A DNA stretch of 11,404 nt from Candidatus Omnitrophota bacterium (GTDB taxonomy: Bacteria; Omnitrophota; Gorgyraeia; Duberdicusellales; 4484-171), in assembly GCA_023135855.1 (NCBI GenBank), contig JAGLSH010000016.1, forward strand, positions 1 through 11,404, written 5' to 3'. The notes under the pieces were generated by a model that saw only the letters and a program-made list of their open reading frames with translations, was not told the origin of the DNA and did not search any database. Shown here one piece after another: positions 1 through 6,579 of the stretch (the stretch's first letter is position 1; every line of letters starts with the position of its first letter). The position numbers were made by a program, and so were the translations under genes.

Positions 1-462
1 GCGGTCGATGCCTCTGACCACGTTGCCGAACATCATAATGAGGCGCCGATAGGCATCCCAGACGAAGCGCTCATCGCCGGTTAGTTCGACCAAAGCCGCG
101 GCGACTTCGTCGTTCATACCGAGGTTCAGAACAGTATCCATCATCCCCGGCATTGAAACTGCAGCACCGCTACGAACTGAAACTAACAATGGGTTCTTGG
201 TGTCCCCTAATTTTGCACCCATAGTTTTCTCTAACATAGCAATGTTAGCATCTATTTGCTTTTGCAAATCAGCAGGATATTTATCCCCATGCTTATAATA
301 GTAATCACAGACTTCAGTTGAAACTGTAAATCCCGGAGGCACAGGTACTCCAATGCTGCACATTTCAGCTAGATTTGCGCCCTTACCACCTAGAATGTTT
401 TTCATTGTGGCGTTACCATCTGACTTCTCTGCGCTGAAAAAATATACATACTTCTTTGCCAT
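1..462 (-). CDS. ppdK: Pyruvate phosphate dikinase, N-terminal part (runs off the window)
   Basis: PPDK interconverts pyruvate, ATP and phosphate with PEP, AMP and pyrophosphate; in anaerobes it often works glycolytically or in gluconeogenesis in the cytoplasm. The ATG at 462-460 follows a good Shine-Dalgarno (AAGGGGAG, 4 nt spacer). The visible 154 residues start MAKKYVYFFSAEKSDG and contain the family's GGKGANLAEM motif and the SVRSGAAVSMPGMMDTVLNL segment of the N-terminal ATP-grasp nucleotide-binding domain. The full protein is normally about 870-900 residues, so some 80% lies beyond position 1. The gene follows glyS by 23 nt and is probably co-transcribed with it. Odd feature: the first 120 bases of the window are 58-60% G+C by hand count, while the start of the gene is about 32-40%, although the protein stays a normal PPDK throughout. 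Identity is very secure. Confidence 0.96.
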   Translation of the reverse strand, partial: MAKKYVYFFSAEKSDGNATMKNILGGKGANLAEMCSIGVPVPPGFTVSTEVCDYYYKHGDKYPADLQKQIDANIAMLEKTMGAKLGDTKNPLLVSVRSGAAVSMPGMMDTVLNLGMNDEVAAALVELTGDERFVWDAYRRLIMMFGNVVRGIDR

Positions 463-485
463 TTTTCTCCCCTTCTTATTATAAA

Positions 486-1823
486 TTAATAAAACTTAAT
501 TCTCTGTTTAAGAAATTCCTTAACCTTGGTTGTATCAACCCTCTCCTGCTCCATACTATCTCTATCTCTGATGGTAACCTTTCCGTCATTTAAGCTCTCC
601 ACGTCAACAGTTATGCAAAAAGGAGTTCCAATTTCATCTTGGCGGCGATAAAGTTTGCCAATTCCTGCTGTATCCGCATAAAGGGCAGGTAACTCATCTT
701 TTATATCACAAAAAATACTTTTTGCAAGTTTGACTACTTCCGGTTTATTCTTCAACAAAGGAAATACTGCTGCTGAGTATGGCGCTAAGTCTGGTTTTAG
801 TTTTAAAACAATCCTAGTTTTGCCTTTGACCTCTTCACTACAAAAAGCATCAGACAAGCAAGCAAAAAAAGTTCTATCGACTCCAGCTGAAGGTTCAATC
901 ACATAAGGAACGAACCGCTTACCACTAGCGCTATCAAAATAAGACAACTCCTTCTTACTTACTCGAGCATGTTCACTTAAATCAAAATCCCCTCTATTAG
1001 CTATTCCTTCTAATTCGCTCCAGCCAAAGGGAAATTTAAACTCAATATCAGTACAGGCCTTAGCATAATGAGCTAACTCATCACCAGTGTGTTCCCTTAA
1101 TTTTAAATTTTCTTTCTTCAAACCAATTCTTTTTATATAAAAATTATACCTTTCTTCAACCCAGTATTCATAAAACTTCTTAGCCTCTTCTGGAGAAACA
1201 AAATACTCAATCTCCATCTGTTCAAATTCCTTCATCCTAAAAACAAAACTACCAGTTGTAACTTCATTCCTGAAAGCTTTACCAATTTGAGCTATACCTA
1301 GGGGAAGTTTCTTAGAAGTGGTATTGAGAACATTGGCAAAATTTACAAATATTCCTTGCGCAGTTTCAGGTCGCAAATAAGCATAATTAGGGTCATCCTC
1401 AGTAGCACTCATGTTAGTCTTAAGCATGAGATTAAATTTACGCGGCTTATTCTTTTCAATGTCTATTTCCTGCTTACAATCTAAGCAGCTATAAATGTTA
1501 CCCTTAACATTTTCTAATTTATCAACTCTAAATCTCTTCTTACAATTTGGACAATCGACAAGAGAATCAGTAAATCCTTGAAGATGGCCAGAAGCCATAA
1601 AAACCTGATCCCTCATGATTATGCTGCTATCTAAACCAACAATATCAGATCTCTTCTCTACATACTCCTTCCACCAAATATCCTTGATTCGCTTTTTTAA
1701 TCTTACCCCTAAAGGACCATAGTCCCAAACACTAGAAAGCCCCCCGTAAATCTCCGAACCAGCAAAGATAAAACCCCTTCTCTTACATAAAGATATTATT
1801 TGTGTTAATTTTTCTTGACTCAT
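486..1823 (-). CDS. glyS: Glycyl-tRNA synthetase, single-chain alpha2 type
   Basis: Class II synthetase that charges tRNA-Gly with glycine in the cytoplasm. At 445 residues it is the eukaryote/archaeal-like homodimer form, not the bacterial GlyQ/GlyS alpha-beta form. Visible signatures: N-terminal GGLSSVWDYGPLGV (about 27-40), a zinc-knuckle-like insertion with CPNC (91-94) and CLDC (113-116), LRPETAQG (150-157), motif 2 FRNE...EFEQMEIEYF (184-208), motif 3 region EPSAGVDRTFF (310-320) and a C-terminal anticodon-binding domain from about 345 (LAPYSAAVFPL...YRRQDEIGTPFCITVD). The motif 2 loop reads VTTGSF where ITPRNF is common. The gene is 68 nt from the M48 gene and followed by ppdK. A perfect TATAAT lies only 11 nt upstream of the ATG and no clear Shine-Dalgarno is present, so a very short leader is possible. 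Identity is very secure. Confidence 0.97.
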   Translation of the reverse strand: MSQEKLTQIISLCKRRGFIFAGSEIYGGLSSVWDYGPLGVRLKKRIKDIWWKEYVEKRSDIVGLDSSIIMRDQVFMASGHLQGFTDSLVDCPNCKKRFRVDKLENVKGNIYSCLDCKQEIDIEKNKPRKFNLMLKTNMSATEDDPNYAYLRPETAQGIFVNFANVLNTTSKKLPLGIAQIGKAFRNEVTTGSFVFRMKEFEQMEIEYFVSPEEAKKFYEYWVEERYNFYIKRIGLKKENLKLREHTGDELAHYAKACTDIEFKFPFGWSELEGIANRGDFDLSEHARVSKKELSYFDSASGKRFVPYVIEPSAGVDRTFFACLSDAFCSEEVKGKTRIVLKLKPDLAPYSAAVFPLLKNKPEVVKLAKSIFCDIKDELPALYADTAGIGKLYRRQDEIGTPFCITVDVESLNDGKVTIRDRDSMEQERVDTTKVKEFLKQRIKFY

Positions 1824-1834
1824 TTTAAGCTATT

Positions 1835-1862
1835 ATTATACCCTAAAAATTATTTTTTTTAA
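1835..1862 (-). promoter_or_regulatory. Candidate promoter for glyS-ppdK
   Basis: On the minus strand a perfect TATAAT lies at 1840-1835, with a weak -35 candidate TTAAAA at 1862-1857 and a 16-nt spacer. The expected start of transcription is about 1828, only some 5 nt from the glyS ATG (1823). The surroundings are very AT-rich, so a chance TATAAT is possible. Confidence 0.4.
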
Positions 1863-1891
1863 GAGAAATTTTCATGAATTTTTAAAGCAGA

Positions 1892-2695
1892 CTATTTTGA
1901 AGACTTCTTACGAAAATCCTTTATTTTTGAAGACGAATCTGTCGTATTAGTGCTCATAAGCTCTTTTATCTTAATATTTGCCTCAGCATAACGATCTTTT
2001 GGCTTAGGATGACTACGCAAGAAAACTGGCATAGCTGTAGATCCATACTCTTTCTCAATCTCTTGGAATCGCTCAAAAACAAGAAGAGAGGCCTTGGGAT
2101 CAAACCCAGCTTGATAGCCATAAGTAACCCCTAAGTAATCAGCTAAATACTCATCCTTGCGAGAGAACCCTAAAGAAACATACTTGTCTACCTCATCAAT
2201 CATGTCTCCTATACCTTTTTGATCAGTTACGCCACCTAAAATCGCCAGAACTAATTGCAGGCCAAAAGTCTTTTCAAATCGTTTAATCCCATGCCGAGCG
2301 CATATATGCCCAACCTCGTGTGCCATAACAAAGGCTAACTCTGGTTCAGAAAATGAATCAAGAAGCCCTTTGTTCACAAAAATATGTCCTCCTAAGAGAG
2401 CATAAGCATTTATATCTTCACTATCAATAATATAAAATTTATAATCTAAATAACTACGATGGCTAGCCTCAACTACTTTTTCTCCAATTTCAGTTAAATA
2501 AGCTAGAGCCTCAGGGTCATCGACCATCTTAGTCTGAGAAATCATTTGTTTAGCCAAGCTATTGCCTAAGCTAATCTCATATTTTTCATCGAAAAGATGC
2601 ATTTCTTTACGACCAGTAGCTGGATTATATACTGTTATGCAACCAACAAGAAAAAACGTAAATATGATCACAGCCCAAATAACTTTTTTGTTCAT
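1892..2695 (-). CDS. M48-family zinc metalloprotease lipoprotein
   Basis: Predicted envelope-anchored zinc endopeptidase of the M48 (BepA/LoiP/Oma1-like) family, which generally handles quality control of membrane or outer-membrane proteins. The N-terminus has a short charged region, a hydrophobic stretch and a lipobox LVGC with Cys19 as predicted lipidation site. The catalytic HEVGH is at 126-130 (zinc ligands His126 and His130, base Glu127). The third ligand is probably Glu182 in SRKDEYLADYLG (178-189), and a late SHPKPKDRYAEA (228-239) matches the family's conserved HP segment. The 267-residue length suits a single catalytic domain without TPR repeats; the last 20 residues are Ser/Lys-rich. 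The ATG lies 1 nt after the TGA of the nuclease gene, and the preceding AGGGGG is its ribosome binding site, so the two are likely translationally coupled. The substrate cannot be read from the sequence. Confidence 0.93.
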   Translation of the reverse strand: MNKKVIWAVIIFTFFLVGCITVYNPATGRKEMHLFDEKYEISLGNSLAKQMISQTKMVDDPEALAYLTEIGEKVVEASHRSYLDYKFYIIDSEDINAYALLGGHIFVNKGLLDSFSEPELAFVMAHEVGHICARHGIKRFEKTFGLQLVLAILGGVTDQKGIGDMIDEVDKYVSLGFSRKDEYLADYLGVTYGYQAGFDPKASLLVFERFQEIEKEYGSTAMPVFLRSHPKPKDRYAEANIKIKELMSTNTTDSSSKIKDFRKKSSK

Positions 2696-2696
2696 T

Positions 2697-3464
2697 TCAT
2701 CCCCCTTCTAATACCTCTATCTCGTAAGGACTATTAACAATGATCTCAGGTCCATTATACTCCCGAATCTTTCCGCTTACACGTACTTTTTTCCCAATAT
2801 AAAAATCGACCGGATCAATACCATCTCGAGTAAAAGCACTAAGAGCTTTGTTAAAAATAACAATAGTAAAATCATTCTTATAATTTTGACCGAAATTTAA
2901 AAATAAACACTTTGCTGATTGATAAGTATCCACTACCACCCCTTCAACACTCCTTATCTGATTAATATACTTATTAGCTTGGTTGTGGTCAATAACTGGA
3001 AAACTGCCCCATAAACCTTTTTTTTTCTTTCGGGCTTTTTTTTGGGCATCTATAAAAAATTCAACGTATTTTACATTAGGCGGTATAGTCGAGATAACTG
3101 CATACCCTTGTTCAATTAACTTTGCATTTACAAAAGTTTTATCAATAAAACAATAACCTAAAAGCCGACCATAGCGATCAGTCCTTTCAATATCGAATTC
3201 AATTCGAATATTTTTTCCTTCGACTAATTTCCGATTAAATTCTTTTGCTTCTAGACTAAAAGGCTGAGGCTGATAGTTGAAATTACCATTCTTATCTTTT
3301 ATCCTCACTTCAGGCGTATCTAGACCTATATAGCGCAGTAACCTTCCATTAGAAAGCTTAATAGTGTCGCCATCAATAACTTCTAAAACTTTTACTTGGG
3401 AATAATCAAATTGGTTGCAGGCAAGAATTAAAACAAAACTTAAAAAAAATAATCGTTTTATCAC
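2697..3464 (-). CDS. Thermonuclease (SNase-like) lipoprotein with C-terminal OB-fold-like domain
   Basis: Predicted calcium-dependent staphylococcal-nuclease-type enzyme that would cleave DNA or RNA outside the inner membrane. The N-terminus is a short lipoprotein signal ending LILAC (Cys16). All catalytic positions of the family can be placed: Asp33 (VIDGDT), Arg44, Asp49, Thr50 and Glu52 (LRYIGLDTPE), and Arg100 (DRYGRLLGY). The SNase fold ends near residue 155 (GLWGSF). The remaining 95 residues (IRSVEGVVVDTYQS to the end, with GKKVRVSGKIREY) look like an OB-fold nucleic-acid-binding domain, which is inferred from pattern only. The start codon is GTG at 3464-3462, overlapping the upstream TGA in GTGA, so it should be coupled to the DUF3568-like gene. 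It lies between two other lipoprotein genes, suggesting an envelope function such as nutrient scavenging or degradation of incoming DNA. Confidence 0.93.
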   Translation of the reverse strand: MIKRLFFLSFVLILACNQFDYSQVKVLEVIDGDTIKLSNGRLLRYIGLDTPEVRIKDKNGNFNYQPQPFSLEAKEFNRKLVEGKNIRIEFDIERTDRYGRLLGYCFIDKTFVNAKLIEQGYAVISTIPPNVKYVEFFIDAQKKARKKKKGLWGSFPVIDHNQANKYINQIRSVEGVVVDTYQSAKCLFLNFGQNYKNDFTIVIFNKALSAFTRDGIDPVDFYIGKKVRVSGKIREYNGPEIIVNSPYEIEVLEGG

Positions 3465-3832
3465 TGAAGGTCAGTAATTAACTTTAAAAATATTTTTTGA
3501 GCAAATTGCGCTTTAGGCATTAAAAGCTGACGCGCTGACACTCTTAATCTCTGGGTATCCATGTTAATGCTGCTTATCTTCACAACTACTTTATGCTCAG
3601 AAAGCTTAGCCTTTATTACACCTTTAGACTCATCACTAAGCAATATCTCAGCATCCATTGTCTCTAGTTCATCTAAACAAAGATCCCATAAAACCCTATA
3701 CTCTGTTTCTACATTCCCCGAGGCAGTAGAATTACTTAAACTATAGCCAGTTACTAATCCAGCACCTATGAGAACAGGAACACACCCAGTTATCAATAAT
3801 ACGCTTAAAATTAAACCAATTATTTTTTTCAT
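3461..3832 (-). CDS. Small DUF3568-like lipoprotein
   Basis: A 123-residue protein with a clear lipoprotein signal: MKKIIGLILSVLLITGC, lipobox ITGC, Cys17. A Gly/Ser-rich hydrophobic turn follows (VPVLIGAGLVTGYSLS), then a mixed alpha/beta domain (about 40-123) containing EYRVLWDLCLDELE, KGVIKAKLSEHKVVVKI and TQRLRVSARQ. This arrangement resembles DUF3568-type lipoproteins. No catalytic residues are evident and no function is assigned to the family. The ATG (3832-3830) has a good ribosome binding site, AGGAG with an 8-nt spacer. It is the first gene of a three-lipoprotein operon and overlaps the nuclease start by 4 nt. The family name is my recollection from pattern; the lipoprotein call is firm. 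Confidence 0.85.
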   Translation of the reverse strand: MKKIIGLILSVLLITGCVPVLIGAGLVTGYSLSNSTASGNVETEYRVLWDLCLDELETMDAEILLSDESKGVIKAKLSEHKVVVKISSINMDTQRLRVSARQLLMPKAQFAQKIFLKLITDLQ

Positions 3833-3913
3833 ATTATTAACTCCTAAATATAAAGAATCATTTGATATAATCCGACACCCAGCTGTTTCTTTGCCTTAAA
3901 ACATCTTATATTA

Positions 3914-3941
3914 ACTATAGCAAAATTATATTATTTTGCAA
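3914..3941 (-). promoter_or_regulatory. Promoter of the lipoprotein operon with internal palindrome
   Basis: On the minus strand a -35 TTGCAA (3941-3936) is separated by 16 nt from an extended -10, TGC followed by TATAGT (3919-3914). Transcription would start near 3907, giving a leader of about 75 nt before the ATG at 3832. The spacer and box edges form a perfect inverted repeat, GCAAAAT / ATTTTGC with a 6-nt centre (3920-3939), placed where a repressor could block RNA polymerase. The upstream HAD gene ends at 3965, so this promoter is well positioned to start a new transcription unit. Confidence 0.6.
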
Positions 3942-3964
3942 GTATTGGTTAATAAAAAGAATGA

Positions 3965-4579
3965 TCAGTTAGCAGAAATTCCTAAATTTTTTAAATCTAC
4001 AATAAGCTGATTAAAATTAGTAAATTGTATGCATTCTAAATTAAAATTCTTACCTTCTACAATTAACTCTTTGCGGTCATCAATATAAATTATATCTTCA
4101 AAGCTGACCCCAGCCTTATCTTTTAAAATCTGATAAATTTTCTCTTCAGGCTTAATTGATTTAACCTCATAGGAAAGAATTAAGTGATCAAAAGGAGAAA
4201 AGACCTGTTCGTACTTCTTAAAGAGATACTCAAAATGAAGTTCGTTTATGTTGGAGATAAGATACAAGGGGTACTTGCCTTTGAGAGATTTTACGAAGCT
4301 TATCACATCTTCTTTAGGTGAAAATATATCACACCAAACATCAACAAAACACTCATAACTTAAATCTGCTTTAAAAGTATTCTTAAAGAGAGAATAAAAT
4401 TCTCTAGAACTAAGTTCTCCTTTTTCAAAGCTTAATCCAAAATCATTATCAAACAACTCTTTTATCACCTCTTCCATTGGCACACCAATTTTATCTTTGA
4501 TCTTCTCCAAAGCAATATTATAATCAAAATCAAATAAAACTCTTCCTAAGTCAAAAGCAAATACTTTTTTATTTTCCAT
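3965..4579 (-). CDS. HAD-superfamily hydrolase, YihX-like
   Basis: Cytoplasmic haloacid-dehalogenase-type hydrolase, probably a phosphatase of small sugar phosphates or nucleotides. The four HAD motifs are visible: motif I FDLGRVLFDFD with nucleophile Asp10, motif II Ser109 in LISN, motif III Lys143 in IKPEEKIYQ, and motif IV IYIDD with Asp167/Asp168. Motif I reads D-x-G rather than the usual D-x-D; E. coli YihX (alpha-glucose-1-phosphate phosphatase) has the same DLG, which supports the subfamily. A helical cap occupies about residues 15-90. Length (204) is typical. The ATG follows AAGGAG with an 8-nt spacer. The gene is 60 nt after the SDR gene and is the last of the co-directional run that begins with the hydrogenase genes. 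The substrate is not determinable here. Confidence 0.88.
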   Translation of the reverse strand: MENKKVFAFDLGRVLFDFDYNIALEKIKDKIGVPMEEVIKELFDNDFGLSFEKGELSSREFYSLFKNTFKADLSYECFVDVWCDIFSPKEDVISFVKSLKGKYPLYLISNINELHFEYLFKKYEQVFSPFDHLILSYEVKSIKPEEKIYQILKDKAGVSFEDIIYIDDRKELIVEGKNFNLECIQFTNFNQLIVDLKNLGISAN

Positions 4580-4600
4580 AAATCAACTCCTTAAACCCCG

Positions 4601-4643
4601 TTAGAAGTTTTGTTTTTTCTTCTTTCGAGGTTGATACTTCTAA
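4601..4643. repeat. Perfect 8-bp inverted repeat between the SDR and HAD genes
   Basis: TTAGAAGT (4601-4608) and ACTTCTAA (4636-4643) are perfect inverted copies separated by 27 nt, with one arm covering the SDR stop codon. It could form a long-loop hairpin in the message. There is no T-run, so it is not a convincing intrinsic terminator; its function is unknown. Confidence 0.35.
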
Positions 4644-5569
4644 TGTGGTAAAAAAGATTGGGCACTCTTAGCCAAGCTTTCCCTGGCTTTAAACGGCGCC
4701 TTAAATCCCAATAATTTTATTCTTTCCAAGCTATAAACTCGATCCTTAGCAAAAAAACTTAATTTTCTACCAATAAAAGGCAAACTGATTACTACTGGTT
4801 TTAACCAAGATGGAAGGCTAGGCAATAATTTTACTCCTAAGACCTTGGAAAAAGTATCAAATACTTCTCTTGCCGTAAGAACCTCTTCATCCCCAAGGAA
4901 AAACGATCCCTCTGCAGCCTCCTCCTTATTTAATAGAAAAACCATCGCGCTAGCAACATTCTTTACATAGCCTAGATGAAATCTAGCTTCTCCCTTGTCA
5001 ATTAAAGGAAAAAGCCTATATTTGGTAATGAAAAGTAATATTTTCATCATGTGAGGCTCAGCTTCCCCGTAAACCATAGGCGGCCGAACAATCACTATCT
5101 TCAAACCCTTTTTCCTATACTTCAAAACTACTTCCTCAGCCTCAATCTTAGACTGACCATAGATATTTGTTGCTTTAAAGGGTAACTCTTCAATAAGCGG
5201 TACCTGAGGATTTCCGCTTACAACGGCTACTGAACTAGTATAGATAACTTTCTCTACCCCTAGAGATAAAGCTAACTCACAGATATTCTTACTTCCTAGC
5301 ACATTAGTCTTATAAAGAAGATTAGGATTCTTGCTATCCACATAAGCAGCATTATGAAATATAATATCAATTTTGTAATTTAGGATTTTATCTAGCGAAG
5401 CTTTATCAGTTATATCACCATGGATAAGTTTTGCTCCATACGGCTCTAGAACTTTTGCTTTTTTAAGATTTCTTACTAAGCAAAAAAGATTATACTTATT
5501 TTCTTTAGCTAACTCCTCAACCAAATTCTTTCCAATAAAACCAGTAGCCCCAGCTATAAGTATATTCAT
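4640..5569 (-). CDS. NAD(P)-dependent epimerase/dehydratase-type extended SDR
   Basis: A 309-residue extended short-chain dehydrogenase/reductase of the cytoplasm. The N-terminal Rossmann motif is GATGFIG (7-13), an acidic GDITD lies near 51-55, FHNAAYVDS (71-79) matches the conserved NAA segment, and the catalytic set is Ser112/113 (YTSS), Tyr137 and Lys141 (YGQSK). RPPMVYGEAEPHM (162-174) and the late LGDEEVLTAREVFDTFSKVLG are typical of the NAD-dependent epimerase / dihydroflavonol-reductase / 3-beta-HSD-like group. No nucleotide-sugar specificity can be assigned. The ATG overlaps the aldo/keto reductase stop in ATGA (5569-5566), so the two are probably co-translated. These oxidoreductases could act in one pathway, but nothing in the sequence ties them to hydrogenase biology beyond shared orientation and tight spacing. 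Confidence 0.9.
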   Translation of the reverse strand: MNILIAGATGFIGKNLVEELAKENKYNLFCLVRNLKKAKVLEPYGAKLIHGDITDKASLDKILNYKIDIIFHNAAYVDSKNPNLLYKTNVLGSKNICELALSLGVEKVIYTSSVAVVSGNPQVPLIEELPFKATNIYGQSKIEAEEVVLKYRKKGLKIVIVRPPMVYGEAEPHMMKILLFITKYRLFPLIDKGEARFHLGYVKNVASAMVFLLNKEEAAEGSFFLGDEEVLTAREVFDTFSKVLGVKLLPSLPSWLKPVVISLPFIGRKLSFFAKDRVYSLERIKLLGFKAPFKARESLAKSAQSFLPH

Positions 5570-6546
5570 ACTTTTTCTTCGACCTTTTCAATTTCGATAA
5601 ATCTTTCGGCTAAAATATCCCTAATCATTGTTAAGTCTTCCTTATCTAATTTCCAACCAGTACTACCTAAGTTATCATACAGCTGAGAAAGTTTTCTAGC
5701 CCCAGCTATAGCTGAAGTTACACCCTTCTGATTAAAATTCCAATTTAAAGCCAACTGAGCCAAAGTCTTTCCATGCTTATCAGCTATTTTTTTTAATTTA
5801 ATAAGAGTTGTCTTATTTATTGAAAAACACGGCTCTTCTAAATCTCGACTCTTCATCTTTCGATTAATATCTCCAGGAATCTTTGCGCCATCTAAGAAAA
5901 ACTTTCCGGTTAATAAACCACTATACAGAGGAGCATAAGTAATAATACCTATGGAGTTCTCAATGCAAAAAGGGATTACCTCTTCTTCAATGTCTCGGTC
6001 AAACATACTATAAGATGGCTGCAAACTATGAATAGGTGCATATTTCTTAAACTCTTCTATTTGAGCCATAGAATAATTGCTAACCCCAATAGCCTTAATA
6101 ATACCGTCTTGATAAAATTTATGCATTATCTCAGCAGTTTGCCCAATCGGGGTATCAGGATCATGCCAATGTACCTGGTAAAGGTCAAAGTAATCTGTTT
6201 TAAGGCGTTTACGAGAAGCATCGATCTCATCAAACATTCTCTTTCTAGATAAATCATGAAAAATACTTCGCCCATCCCAACGCAACCCTAACTTAGTAGC
6301 TAAGATTACTTTCTCTCTTATCTTCCCTTGAGCAATAAACGATCCTATAACTTCTTCGGAATGACCTCGGCCATAGACTGGAGCAGTGTCAATAAAGTTA
6401 ACGCCCCTAGCTAAAGCATCTTCTAATACCTCTAGAGAATCATTATCGTCTTGATAGCCCCACCACCTATCACCGCCAAAAGCCCAAGTGCCTAAGCAAA
6501 CAACTGAAACATCTAATGACGAATTTCCTAATTTTCTATATTCCAT
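5566..6546 (-). CDS. Aldo/keto reductase
   Basis: A 326-residue NAD(P)H-dependent (beta/alpha)8-barrel oxidoreductase. The catalytic tetrad is intact: Asp53 and Tyr58 (FIDTAPVYGRGHSEE), Lys85 (ILATKLGL) and His126 (DLYQVHWHDPDTP). The cofactor-binding side is represented by GVSNYS (about 155-160) and SAIAGARKLSQL in the C-terminal third. The N-terminus MEYRKLGNSSLDVSVVCLGTWAFGG fits the family's usual start, and AGGGAG stands 6 nt before the ATG. It starts 33 nt after hydG and overlaps the next SDR gene by 4 nt, so it is likely read from the hydrogenase-maturation transcript. The physiological substrate is unknown. Confidence 0.93.
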   Translation of the reverse strand: MEYRKLGNSSLDVSVVCLGTWAFGGDRWWGYQDDNDSLEVLEDALARGVNFIDTAPVYGRGHSEEVIGSFIAQGKIREKVILATKLGLRWDGRSIFHDLSRKRMFDEIDASRKRLKTDYFDLYQVHWHDPDTPIGQTAEIMHKFYQDGIIKAIGVSNYSMAQIEEFKKYAPIHSLQPSYSMFDRDIEEEVIPFCIENSIGIITYAPLYSGLLTGKFFLDGAKIPGDINRKMKSRDLEEPCFSINKTTLIKLKKIADKHGKTLAQLALNWNFNQKGVTSAIAGARKLSQLYDNLGSTGWKLDKEDLTMIRDILAERFIEIEKVEEKV

Positions 6547-6579
6547 ATATTCTCCCTAGGTGCCAATAGCCAGACTTTC

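Noticed and set aside
3965..4579. Catalytically dead HAD protein because motif I lacks the second Asp
   Set aside because: The DLG form is what I recall for active YihX-type phosphatases, and the other motifs are intact.
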